64,000 nucleotides of DNA. Origin: Guyparkeria sp. SCN-R1 (lineage in GTDB: Bacteria > Pseudomonadota > Gammaproteobacteria > Halothiobacillales > Halothiobacillaceae). The position numbers and the translations under genes are program-made. Positions 20,745 through 29,611 of this stretch are shown in pieces. The stretch's first letter is position 1. Each line of letters opens with the position of its first letter. The notes beneath the pieces are model-generated. The model saw only the letters and a program-made list of their open reading frames with translations, was not told the origin of the DNA and ran no database searches. Location: positions 1-64,000 of the forward strand of contig NZ_QZMT01000012.1 in the NCBI RefSeq assembly GCF_003932495.1. The letters run 5' to 3'.

Positions 20745-23700
20745 GTGAGCGGTGAGAACAGCGTAAAACGCGAACGACGCCTGCGGCAGGTATTTCGACG
20801 CCTGCTGATGGCGGCTGCCGTGCTGCTCGTCCTGGTCGCCGCACTCAGTGCCGTCTCCCGCGCACTCTTGCCCTGGGTGGAGCGCTACCAGCCGGACTTC
20901 GAGGCGGTCGTCAGCGAGGCGTTCGACGTGCCGGTGCGTTTTGGCAGCCTGGATCTGCGCTGGCAGGGTTACCAGCCACAGGTGATCTTCCGCGACGTGC
21001 GCATTGATGCCGGCCCGCGTGCCGACGCCCTGAGCCTGGGCCTATCCTGGTGGCGCAGCCTGACCGAATGGCGCCTGGTGGCCGACAAGATCACCCTCGA
21101 TGCCCCCCGCTTCACCTTGATCCGTGACCGCGAAGGCTGGTCGGTGGCCGATCTTTCCCTGGAGGGCCGCGCCGGCGTGACCGGCCAGCGGATTTCCTGG
21201 GCCGAGGTGGAAGATCAGCTAGCTCGCCTCGGGCATCTGTCGGTGCGCGAGGCGGTGGTGGAGTTTCGCGATCCGAGTGGTCGTGACGATCGGCTAACCT
21301 TCAGCCTCGCCGCTGAACTCGACCGCGATCAGTGGCGTGGGTCGGGGGACGCCCGTCTGGCCGGGGTCAGTGACGAGCCGATGCGGTTTGCCGGCGAGGG
21401 CCGCTTCGGTGAGCAGAGCCGGGTGTCCCTGTTCCTGCAGGTGAGCGACTGGAAGCTCCCCCAGGTGCAACAGCGTCTTGATCGCTACGGCGGCCCCACT
21501 GTACGGCGCACGTTGGGAGGCTGTCCCGGCGACGGCAACCCGGCCCGCTGCGAGGTGGGTATGCCGCGCATCGACTCCGGTCGTCTCGACGGCCAACTGT
21601 GGCTCGACTGGCAGCAGACCCGATTGACCGATCTGACGGTGCAGGCGGACGTGCGCAATCTCGCCGTCACCCGCGAGCAGCTACTGCGCGAGGACGATGC
21701 CAGCCAGGCGTCACTGGATCGCGTTTCGGCGACGCTCGCCTGGGGGCGCGATGCCGAGGGATGGCATCTCGACGCCGAGGATGTGAAGGTCCGGCCCTCG
21801 CGCGAGGAGCCGTTGCCTACCGAGTTCGTTCGCATGCGCGCGATCGGCGACGAGCTCCTGTTTTCCACCGACCACGCCGATCTTGGCCACCTGGCCGTCT
21901 GGTTGGCCGCCGCGCCGTTGCCGACCGATTTTCTCGAATTGCTCGACCAGAACGTGCCGCGCGGTCAGGCCCGCGACGTGCGCCTGCGCTTCGTCGACGG
22001 TGAACTGGTCGAAGGCTTTCTCGACCTCGCTGGCTTCGGGAACACCACCGGCGTGCCGCTGAGACCGGTCATCGGTACCCGCGCGGGGCGTGGCGGTGCT
22101 GACCTCACCCTGTATCGACAGCCCGGCGGCTGGTTGGCCCGGATCGACCAACGGGATCTCGTCCTTGCCGTGCCGGGGATGTTCCGCGAACCGGTGAGCA
22201 TCGATCGGCTGCAGGGGGATCTTTATTGGTTGGACCCGGTTGACTCGCTCAGAGCCCGTGATCAAACCCCGGCCGGGCTGTCGCTGTTCAGTCCGAATCT
22301 GGTGTTGGATTCTCCCGGGCTGGGTGTGCGCGGGCGGTTTTTTTACCGGCAGGCCAGTGGCGAGCAGCCGGGCTATCTCGGAATTGACAGCGGTTTTACC
22401 GTTGACGACACGCGCCGAGCCCCAGGCTACCTGCCGCGCCACGTGATCGGTTCGGAGACGCTCGACTGGCTGGATGCCGCGCTCGAGGGAGATGGGGCGC
22501 AAGGTCGCATCGACGGAGGGCATTTCATCTTCCATGGTGACCCGGCTCGAGCGCCCTTTACCGACGGTGGGGGTTACTTCTCGATCGTGTTCGACTACCA
22601 CGACGTGACGTTGCCCTATCGACCGGGCTGGCCGGCGCTGACCGAGGCCGGCGGCAGCATGGCGTTCGTCAACAAGCAGTACCACGTCGATGTCGAGCGG
22701 GGGCAGGTTGGGCCGGTGCCGGTCGGCGATTCGCGCGTGAGCATTTTCGATCTCGACGAACCCAAGCTGCAGATAGCGGTCGACCGGCCGGTGGCGATCG
22801 ATGCGCTCCTAGAAGGCCTTGGACAGACCCCGTTGATCGACGCCGGGGCGCTGGCCGGATTCTCGGGGCGTGGCGAGGGGCAGTTCACGCTGGATGTGCT
22901 GATCGGCCTGACCTCGGGCTCACCGCCGCCCTCGGCGTCCGGGGCCTATCGGTTTGCCGGTCATCGGCTATCGGTCGCCGATGGTCGGTTCGTGTTCGAG
23001 GACGTCTCCGGTCCGCTGCGTTTCTCGGACACGCGCTTTACCGCCGATGCGCTTTCGGGACAGTTTCTCGGCGAGTCGTTCCGCGCACGCGTTAATCCCC
23101 TTGCCGACCGGGCCGCCACCCGAATCCAGGCCAATACCCGCTTTACGCCGACGGGGCTCTCGACGGTGCTGGGGGCGGCCGGCGAGACGCCGGTCGCGGG
23201 GGCGCTGATCGACAGCCTTGAAGGCAAGACGGACGTCGGCGTGCGCGTCGACATCCCTCACGGTGGGGGCGGTGGAGTCGGGATCCGGGTGGAAAGTGGT
23301 CTGGTCGGCTGGCGGAGCCGCCTCCCGGCCCCGCTGGAAAAGCCCGAGCCGATCAGTTGGCCGCTGACGGTCGACGTGGACGTGCGCAACGGGGGGCTGC
23401 GTGCGCTGTCCGCGCGTCTGGAGGGAACCCAGACCTGGCGTGCCGATTTGGGCTTCGATGAGGGCGGTTCGCTGGCGAAAAGCCAATTCGGCAACCGGCC
23501 TCAGGACGGCGAGTCGACCGGCGAGGGAGAGTCGGCGACACATCGTATCGGCCTGACCCTCGGCGAGCTGGCGGTCGATCCCTGGCTCGACTGGTGGGCA
23601 TCGGTCGAGTCGAGCGGTGGTTCGGGTAGCGGCAGCACCGAGCCTGGTGATACCTGGTGGGTCGACGCCCGCATCGATCGGCTTGTCTTCGGCGACTGGT

Positions 23701-24740
23701 GGCTTGACGGGGTGACCGCCGGCTGGTCGACCCGTGCCGATGGCTGGTGGCTGGGCATTTCGGGCGAGGAGAACCGGGGGGAGGTGCGTTTCGCGACCGG
23801 GCGTGCCACGGCCACTAGCACCTTGGAGGGGCGGTTTGACCGGCTGCGCTTGCACCGCGACGCGGCATCGAAGGACAGCGAGCCGGTGCCCCCACAGGCC
23901 TGGGGCCTGGCCACACTTCCGGCCGCGAGTTTCACTGTCGACGCCCTGACCGTCGACGAACTACGGCTCGGCCGGTTGAGCGTCGAGGCCCGGCCCGAGA
24001 ACAGTCATTACCGCATCGACCGGGTCGAGTGGCAGCCGGTCCCGAGCTTGACCGTCGCAGGGAGTGGTCGGGTCGAGGATGGTGTCAGCGAAGCCCCCCA
24101 GGGACAGCGGACGCGTCTGTCCCTATCTCTTGAGGGTGACGATCTTGGCGCGGCGATCGAGGCGATCAACGGCTATTCGCCCATCCAGGGCGGCGATGTC
24201 GAGGAGGGGCAGGTGACCATTGCCTGGCCGGGCAGTCCGACGAGTTTCCATGTCGGTCGGTCGGCCGGCAATGGTCGTTTCCTTCTCTCCGAGGGGCAGC
24301 TCAAGAGCATTGATCCCGGCGCTGGCCGATTGGTCGGGTTGATGAGCCTGGGGGCGTTGACCGATCGATTGCGTTTCGATTTCCGTGATGTGACCCGTGA
24401 AGGGCTGTACTTCGAGACACTGGCTGGGAATTGGCGTCTTGACCGCGGACGGTTGATCGTCGATCCGCTCGAACTGATCAACCCGTCGTTGAGCGCGCTG
24501 ATCGACGGCGAACTGCAGCTGGTCGATCGCCGCCTTGACCTGACGGCGCGCATCTATGCCGATTTCGGCATGCTACTGCCGCTGATCGGCACGGTCGCCG
24601 GTGGTCCGCTCGTCGGCGGGGCCGTACTGGCCCTGCAGGAGACCTTCCGGCAGTTGGACAAGGCCCCAGAGCCGTCGGTCACCTACCATATCGGGGGATC
24701 ATTCGAACAGCCCGAGGTCACGCGAGGGGGCACACCATGA
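20745..24740 (+). CDS. yhdP: YhdP-family AsmA-like envelope protein
   Basis: A very large protein (1331 residues, GTG start) with one N-terminal membrane helix (about residues 18-45) and a long periplasmic beta-rich body, ending in the AsmA-like C-terminal region (DPLELINPSLSALIDGELQLVDRRLDL, then a hydrophobic LIGTVAGGPLVGGAVLAL). E. coli YhdP works with TamB and YdbH in moving phospholipids to the outer membrane through a bridge-like groove. The order rng-yhdP is conserved. The next gene overlaps its stop by four bases. Confidence 0.92.
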   Translation: MSGENSVKRERRLRQVFRRLLMAAAVLLVLVAALSAVSRALLPWVERYQPDFEAVVSEAFDVPVRFGSLDLRWQGYQPQVIFRDVRIDAGPRADALSLGLSWWRSLTEWRLVADKITLDAPRFTLIRDREGWSVADLSLEGRAGVTGQRISWAEVEDQLARLGHLSVREAVVEFRDPSGRDDRLTFSLAAELDRDQWRGSGDARLAGVSDEPMRFAGEGRFGEQSRVSLFLQVSDWKLPQVQQRLDRYGGPTVRRTLGGCPGDGNPARCEVGMPRIDSGRLDGQLWLDWQQTRLTDLTVQADVRNLAVTREQLLREDDASQASLDRVSATLAWGRDAEGWHLDAEDVKVRPSREEPLPTEFVRMRAIGDELLFSTDHADLGHLAVWLAAAPLPTDFLELLDQNVPRGQARDVRLRFVDGELVEGFLDLAGFGNTTGVPLRPVIGTRAGRGGADLTLYRQPGGWLARIDQRDLVLAVPGMFREPVSIDRLQGDLYWLDPVDSLRARDQTPAGLSLFSPNLVLDSPGLGVRGRFFYRQASGEQPGYLGIDSGFTVDDTRRAPGYLPRHVIGSETLDWLDAALEGDGAQGRIDGGHFIFHGDPARAPFTDGGGYFSIVFDYHDVTLPYRPGWPALTEAGGSMAFVNKQYHVDVERGQVGPVPVGDSRVSIFDLDEPKLQIAVDRPVAIDALLEGLGQTPLIDAGALAGFSGRGEGQFTLDVLIGLTSGSPPPSASGAYRFAGHRLSVADGRFVFEDVSGPLRFSDTRFTADALSGQFLGESFRARVNPLADRAATRIQANTRFTPTGLSTVLGAAGETPVAGALIDSLEGKTDVGVRVDIPHGGGGGVGIRVESGLVGWRSRLPAPLEKPEPISWPLTVDVDVRNGGLRALSARLEGTQTWRADLGFDEGGSLAKSQFGNRPQDGESTGEGESATHRIGLTLGELAVDPWLDWWASVESSGGSGSGSTEPGDTWWVDARIDRLVFGDWWLDGVTAGWSTRADGWWLGISGEENRGEVRFATGRATATSTLEGRFDRLRLHRDAASKDSEPVPPQAWGLATLPAASFTVDALTVDELRLGRLSVEARPENSHYRIDRVEWQPVPSLTVAGSGRVEDGVSEAPQGQRTRLSLSLEGDDLGAAIEAINGYSPIQGGDVEEGQVTIAWPGSPTSFHVGRSAGNGRFLLSEGQLKSIDPGAGRLVGLMSLGALTDRLRFDFRDVTREGLYFETLAGNWRLDRGRLIVDPLELINPSLSALIDGELQLVDRRLDLTARIYADFGMLLPLIGTVAGGPLVGGAVLALQETFRQLDKAPEPSVTYHIGGSFEQPEVTRGGTP

Positions 24741-25585
24741 GCGAGCCGAAACCGACTGTCGCTGTCGTACAGATCAATGGTCGGGCCGACTGGAATGCCA
24801 ATCGCCCGGTCGTCGATCGATTGATCGCCGAGGCGGCGGACGGCGGCGCCGGCGTGGTCGTGCTGCCGGAAAACCTGCTCGCGATGCCATCCGACCCGCG
24901 CGAGCTGATTGCGATGGCCGCGACCGACACGCCGCGGGCGGTTCGGGATCTGTCGGCATGGGCGGCTCAGTGGGGCGTCTGGCTGGTCGCCGGCACCTTG
25001 CCGTTTGTCCCCGACGCTCCGGAGGACAACGATCGGGTCGCGGCGCGAACCCTGGTGATCGATGCCCAGGGCCAGGTGGTCGAGCACTACGACAAGATCC
25101 ATCTGTTCGATGTGGTGTTGCCGGATGGCGAGAGCTATCGTGAGTCGAACACCTTCGTCGCCGGCGATCGGTCGGTGGTCGTCGATACCCCGGCAGGGCG
25201 GTTGGGGCTGGCGACCTGCTTCGACCTGCGTTTCCCCGAGCTGTTCACTCATCTTGCGGCGGCCGGCGCGGACTGGTTCTGTCTGCCCTCCGCCTTTACC
25301 CGGCCGACCGGTGAGGCGCACTGGCACGTGCTGCTGCGGGCGCGCGCCATCGAGAATAGCGCCTGGGTGGTAGCCCCCGCGCAGGTCGGGCGCCATGCCG
25401 ACGGTCGCGAGACCTTCGGCCACAGCCTGGTCGTCGATCCCTGGGGGCGGGTGTTGGAGGATGCCGGCGAGCAGGCAGATTGCCTGCGGTTCGCCCAACT
25501 GGACTACCCCTGGCTTGGCGGTCTGCGCGAACGCTTTCCTGTGCGAGATCTGCATCGCCCGGACGTCTTTGCCACCAGGAATTGA
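24737..25585 (+). CDS. Carbon-nitrogen hydrolase, Nit1/deaminated-glutathione amidase-like
   Basis: A 282-residue nitrilase-superfamily amidase. The catalytic triad is visible: Glu in VVLPENLLA (about residue 44), Lys in YDKIHLFDV (about 115) and Cys in GLATCFDLRFPE (about 157). The pattern YDKIHLFDV with ATCFDLRFPE is that of the Nit1/YbeM branch, which repairs deaminated glutathione. This is the likely but unproven role. The start ATG overlaps the yhdP stop (ATGA), so the two are translationally coupled. Confidence 0.9.
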   Translation: MSEPKPTVAVVQINGRADWNANRPVVDRLIAEAADGGAGVVVLPENLLAMPSDPRELIAMAATDTPRAVRDLSAWAAQWGVWLVAGTLPFVPDAPEDNDRVAARTLVIDAQGQVVEHYDKIHLFDVVLPDGESYRESNTFVAGDRSVVVDTPAGRLGLATCFDLRFPELFTHLAAAGADWFCLPSAFTRPTGEAHWHVLLRARAIENSAWVVAPAQVGRHADGRETFGHSLVVDPWGRVLEDAGEQADCLRFAQLDYPWLGGLRERFPVRDLHRPDVFATRN

Positions 25586-25689
25586 CTTGCCTTTGCGACC
25601 ATGGCGCAAATCGCGCTTGGCCTTTACCATGGGGCCCTGATCCCCGCCCGGCCGTGCCGCCGGCGGCCACACCGAATAGTTGAGAAAAG

Positions 25690-26778
25690 ATGACCGTACA
25701 GACCGACGACCTGCGCATCGAGGAGATCCACCAGCTGACCCCACCCGAGGTCTTCCGGGCCGAGTACGTGCTCTCGGAACAGGGGGCGGAGACGGTCGAC
25801 CACGCGCGCCGGACCATCCAGAACATTCTCGATCGTCGTGACGATCGGTTGATGGTGGTGATGGGGCCATGCTCCATCCATGACGTCGACGCCGCGAGGG
25901 ACTATGCCGCCCGGTTGCGCGAGCTGGCCGAGGAGGTCAAGGAGGACGTCTTCCTGGTGATGCGGGTCTACTTCGAAAAGCCCCGGACCACCGTGGGCTG
26001 GAAGGGGCTGATCAACGATCCGGATCTGGACGGCAGCTTCAACATCAACAAGGGACTGGGCGTGGCCCGTCACCTGCTGGTCGACCTGGCCGAGATGGGT
26101 GTGCCGACGGCCACCGAATACCTCGACCTGATCAGCCCGCAGTACATCTCGGACTCCATCTCCTGGGGTGCGATCGGGGCGCGGACCACCGAATCGCAGG
26201 TCCACCGTGAACTGGCTTCGGGGCTTTCCTGCCCCGTCGGCTTCAAGAACGGTACCGATGGCGGCCTGCGCGTGGCACTCGACGCGATCCGCGCCTCGGC
26301 CCGCCCGCACCACTTCCTGTCGGTGACCAAGGCGGGTCGCTCGGCGATCTTCGCCACCAGCGGCAACCCCGATTGCCACATCATTCTCCGTGGTGGGCGC
26401 AGCACCAACTACGATGCCGCGAGTGTCAGCGAGGCGCTCGAGCAGCTTCGTCAGACCGAAATGCCCGAGCGGCTGATGATCGACTTCTCTCACGCCAACA
26501 GTCAGAAGCAGCATGCCCGCCAGATCCAGGTGGCCGAGGATGTTGCCGGGCAAATCGCAGGCGGAAATGCCGGCATCGTTGGCGCGATGATCGAAAGCCA
26601 CCTGATTGCCGGTCGCCAGGACGTGGTCTCCGGCAAGCCGCTGACCTACGGCCAGAGCATTACGGACGCGTGTATCGGATGGGATGACAGCCGGGCCGTT
26701 ATCCATCGTCTGGCCGAGGCGGTGCGAATCCGTCGCGCTGGTGGTGGAGTACTCGACGAGTTGCCGGACCATGGCTGA
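25690..26778 (+). CDS. 3-deoxy-7-phosphoheptulonate synthase (class I DAHP synthase)
   Basis: First enzyme of the shikimate pathway, condensing phosphoenolpyruvate and erythrose 4-phosphate. 362 residues of the AroF/G/H class: VMGPCSIHD, EKPRTTVGWKG, PVGFKNGTDG, KAGRSAIFAT and LRGG are all present. Which aromatic amino acid inhibits it cannot be told by eye. The upstream spacer has an inverted TTGCG/CGCAA around 25593-25608 that might be an operator (speculative). Its 3' end overlaps the next gene by eight bases. Confidence 0.95.
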   Translation: MTVQTDDLRIEEIHQLTPPEVFRAEYVLSEQGAETVDHARRTIQNILDRRDDRLMVVMGPCSIHDVDAARDYAARLRELAEEVKEDVFLVMRVYFEKPRTTVGWKGLINDPDLDGSFNINKGLGVARHLLVDLAEMGVPTATEYLDLISPQYISDSISWGAIGARTTESQVHRELASGLSCPVGFKNGTDGGLRVALDAIRASARPHHFLSVTKAGRSAIFATSGNPDCHIILRGGRSTNYDAASVSEALEQLRQTEMPERLMIDFSHANSQKQHARQIQVAEDVAGQIAGGNAGIVGAMIESHLIAGRQDVVSGKPLTYGQSITDACIGWDDSRAVIHRLAEAVRIRRAGGGVLDELPDHG

Positions 26779-28480
26779 TCAGGCGATCGGTCGCCATCTT
26801 GTCGTCAGCGTTTGGCAACGCGCCGGTGCCGGCGTGCTGCTGGGTTGCGCCCTGCCGTTGCTGGGTTGGACGACCGTCTCGCAGGCGGCCGTCTCGCCAG
26901 AGATCGAGACGCTGATCGAGTCGGTCGATGACCATGCCATGGCCATCGAGCAACTGACGGTGGCGCCGGCCGGGGCATGGGTGGTTCGATCACTGACGGT
27001 CGAATCTCTCGAGCAACTCGATCAGGCCGAGTCGTCAGCCCTCCGCCGGGCGGCGCCCGAAGAGGGCGGTCGGCTCTGGATCGGCGGCTTGCCGGCGGAC
27101 CTCGACGGCGACTCCCTGCGCGTGGCCGGGCCGGTGGTCGATAGCGAGGCCGGCGTTCGTCTCGAGCGTGAGATCACACGTGAGACACCGCGTTATCAGC
27201 GCCTGTCCAACCGCCTGAAAGAGGTGCAGGCCGAGGCCCGCGGGCTGGCGGTCGAGTTGGAAGAGAACACGTTGCGCCGCCGGATCGCCCGCGATCAACT
27301 GGCGGCCTTGTCGCCCACCGGTGAGGATCTCGCCGGGCTGTGGCGTGATAACGGCCCGGTGGATGAGTTGATGTCGCGACTGACCGACGAGCGTCGAGTG
27401 CTGCTCGATCGTCAGGCGTCGTTTGACGAGGATATCGACGCGTTGCGCACCGCTCTCGACGAGTTGGCCGGGCAGGCGCCCGGTTGGCGGATCGGGGTGG
27501 CGCTCGATCAAGCCGATCTCGAGCCGGGCGATGAGGCATTGCGCCTGGAGTATCGTGTCGAGAACGCGGGCTGGGAGCCGATCTACCGTGCGCGGCTCGA
27601 TACCACCGAGCAGCTGGTGGATTGGCGTATGACCGCCCGGGTGCACCAGCAGACGGGCGAGGATTGGCCGGCCGTGCCGATGACCCTGGTCACCAGTGAT
27701 CAGCGCCGTTTCTACCCCGTGCCGGAGCTCTCGCCGCTGACCATCGGGTTTATCGACCCGGACGAGGGTGCGCCGATTCGACCGATGGCCCAGAGCTCGC
27801 TGATGCGGGCCGACGCGGCCGGCCTTGCCGAGGCGGGACGCGTCGAAGACGAGACCGGCTTTGCCACGCGAATCGCCGTGAACAAGCCGGCGGCGATTCC
27901 CAGCGGCGAGGGCGGGGTGAGCCTGGTAGTGCTGGAACAGCCGCTCGACGCCGAGATCTCGTTGCGGGTCGCCCCGCAAACCGATCGAGATGCGGTGGTG
28001 GTCGGCCGCTTCGTCCCCAATATCGTCAATCCATTGCCGGCCGGTCAGTGGGAAGTCCACCGGGACGGCCAGCAACAGTCGAGCCTCTCCCGGCCAGCCC
28101 TCAAGCCCGACGAGCCGGTCGAGCTGAGCTTCGGCGTCGACCCCCGGCTGGTCGTCGACTACCAGGCCCCGCCGGACGAGCGAGCGGGTCATGGGCTAAT
28201 CGGCAAGTTCCACCAGATCGAACGCCGCCGTGAGGTCACTGTCACCAGCCGGCACCAGGCGGCCGTGCCGGTGGTGGTGCTGATGCGGATGCCCACACCG
28301 CTGGATGCCGATATCGTGGTGGAGCCGCTGGCGGAAACCGACACGCCGGCCGAACGCCAGTTCGACGACCAGAAGGGGGTCTGGGCCTACGAGCGCAAGC
28401 TGTCGCCCGACGAGCCCTGGCAAATCGATTTCGGCTACCGAGTGCGCTGGCCTGAAGGCAAGCAGATCTCGCCGTTCTGA
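26771..28480 (+). CDS. DUF4139 (mucoidy inhibitor MuiA-like) envelope protein
   Basis: 569 residues from the ATG at 26771, which overlaps the DAHP synthase stop. An N-terminal hydrophobic segment (about 20-45, likely a signal peptide ending TVSQA-A) is followed by an N-terminal domain with VRSLTVE and LWIGGLP, a coiled-coil (about 140-225, RYQRLSNRLKEVQAEARGL), and the C-terminal DUF4139 domain with YRVENAGWEPIYRARLD and VHQQTGEDW. MuiA-like proteins are poorly understood. The link to the DAHP synthase gene appears to be one of transcription only. Confidence 0.85.
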   Translation: MADQAIGRHLVVSVWQRAGAGVLLGCALPLLGWTTVSQAAVSPEIETLIESVDDHAMAIEQLTVAPAGAWVVRSLTVESLEQLDQAESSALRRAAPEEGGRLWIGGLPADLDGDSLRVAGPVVDSEAGVRLEREITRETPRYQRLSNRLKEVQAEARGLAVELEENTLRRRIARDQLAALSPTGEDLAGLWRDNGPVDELMSRLTDERRVLLDRQASFDEDIDALRTALDELAGQAPGWRIGVALDQADLEPGDEALRLEYRVENAGWEPIYRARLDTTEQLVDWRMTARVHQQTGEDWPAVPMTLVTSDQRRFYPVPELSPLTIGFIDPDEGAPIRPMAQSSLMRADAAGLAEAGRVEDETGFATRIAVNKPAAIPSGEGGVSLVVLEQPLDAEISLRVAPQTDRDAVVVGRFVPNIVNPLPAGQWEVHRDGQQQSSLSRPALKPDEPVELSFGVDPRLVVDYQAPPDERAGHGLIGKFHQIERRREVTVTSRHQAAVPVVVLMRMPTPLDADIVVEPLAETDTPAERQFDDQKGVWAYERKLSPDEPWQIDFGYRVRWPEGKQISPF

Positions 28481-28580
28481 AGTACCCGACATGACCGGCC
28501 CGTGTCGATGCGTCGGCGGATCGGGTCGGTTCGCTATTACCGACTAAACCTCAATCCACGGAAAAGGACCCACCACGAAC

Positions 28581-29213
28581 ATGCTTGATCTCGTTCTGGC
28601 CGGCGGCGGCATGATGCTGCCCATCATCATCGCCTCTGTGATCGCCATGGCGATCATCTTCGAGCGTCTCTACACCCTGCGCCGCGGGCGCATTATGGGC
28701 GGCGACCCGGTCGGAATGGTCCGCTCCTGGCAAGGCCACGGCGGCATCACGGCAGCGCGGCTCGACGAGCTGAGTCGGGTGTCGCCGCTGGGCCGCATCC
28801 TCGCAGAGGGTCTGGCCGGGAGCCATTCGGCCGAGAGCATGCGTGTGCGCATCGAGGATGCCGGCCGGCATGTCGCCCACCAGATGGAGCGCTATCTCAA
28901 CACGCTGGGCACAATCGCGTTGATCGCCCCGCTGCTCGGTCTGCTCGGGACGGTGATCGGCATTATCGATGTGTTCCAGGCAATTACTTCCCACAGCGGG
29001 GCCGGCGCGGTCGCCCCGGAGCTGCTGGCCGGCGGCATCGCCAAGGCCCTGATCACCACCGCTGCCGGCATCATGGTCGCGGTGCCGGCCTTCATCTTCC
29101 ACCGCTATTTCCGTGGCCTGATCGACGAGCTGGTGATCGACATGGAAGCCGAGGCGATTCGCCTGGTCGACATGATCCACCCGGCGGGGATGGGCCGGAG
29201 GCAGGCGGCATGA
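28581..29213 (+). CDS. exbB: MotA/TolQ/ExbB proton-channel protein
   Basis: A 210-residue inner-membrane protein with three helices (about 8-28, 110-135, 150-175). The family signature TLGTIALIAPLLGLLGTVIGII is split over the second helix, and ALITTAAGIMVAVPAF over the third. With ExbD it forms a channel that turns proton flow into mechanical energy. It heads a block of overlapping genes ending in kdsB, so its partner is probably an envelope process linked to LPS rather than TonB; no tonB is present. Confidence 0.93.
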   Translation: MLDLVLAGGGMMLPIIIASVIAMAIIFERLYTLRRGRIMGGDPVGMVRSWQGHGGITAARLDELSRVSPLGRILAEGLAGSHSAESMRVRIEDAGRHVAHQMERYLNTLGTIALIAPLLGLLGTVIGIIDVFQAITSHSGAGAVAPELLAGGIAKALITTAAGIMVAVPAFIFHRYFRGLIDELVIDMEAEAIRLVDMIHPAGMGRRQAA

Positions 29214-29611
29214 ATTTCCGTCAGCGACCGCGCGAACCGCTCGAACTCAACCTGATTCCGTTGATTGACGTGGTCTTCATGCTGTTGATCTTCTTCATGC
29301 TGACCACGACGTTCGTCCACGACCGCACTCTCAAGGTGGACTTGCCGGTGTCCGAATCGGGCAGCAGCGAACGCGCCGAACTGAAGAATCACGTCATCGA
29401 ACTCGATGCCCGCGGTGAGATCGCCATCGACGGCACACGCGTCTCCGAGCAGGACTTGCCGCGTGTGCTGGCCGAGATTGCCAATGACGGTCGACCGGTG
29501 GTGCTTTGGGCGGATGCCAACGTGGTCAACCAGCGGGTGGTGACGGTGCTTGATCAGGCCCGTCGCGCCGGCGTCGAGAAGATCGGCATGGGGACGACAC
29601 CGCCACGATGA
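29210..29611 (+). CDS. exbD: ExbD/TolR biopolymer transport protein
   Basis: 133 residues: short cytoplasmic N terminus, one membrane helix (about 15-37) containing the essential Asp in LNLIPLIDVVFMLLIFFML, and a periplasmic domain. The start overlaps the exbB stop by four bases (ATGA) and its own stop overlaps msbA in the same way. The stoichiometric channel with ExbB is therefore likely made together. Confidence 0.94.
   Translation: MNFRQRPREPLELNLIPLIDVVFMLLIFFMLTTTFVHDRTLKVDLPVSESGSSERAELKNHVIELDARGEIAIDGTRVSEQDLPRVLAEIANDGRPVVLWADANVVNQRVVTVLDQARRAGVEKIGMGTTPPR

Noticed and set aside
25582-25610. TTGACT as the -35 of the DAHP synthase promoter
   Set aside because: No acceptable -10 lies 16-18 bases downstream; only a weak inverted repeat is left.
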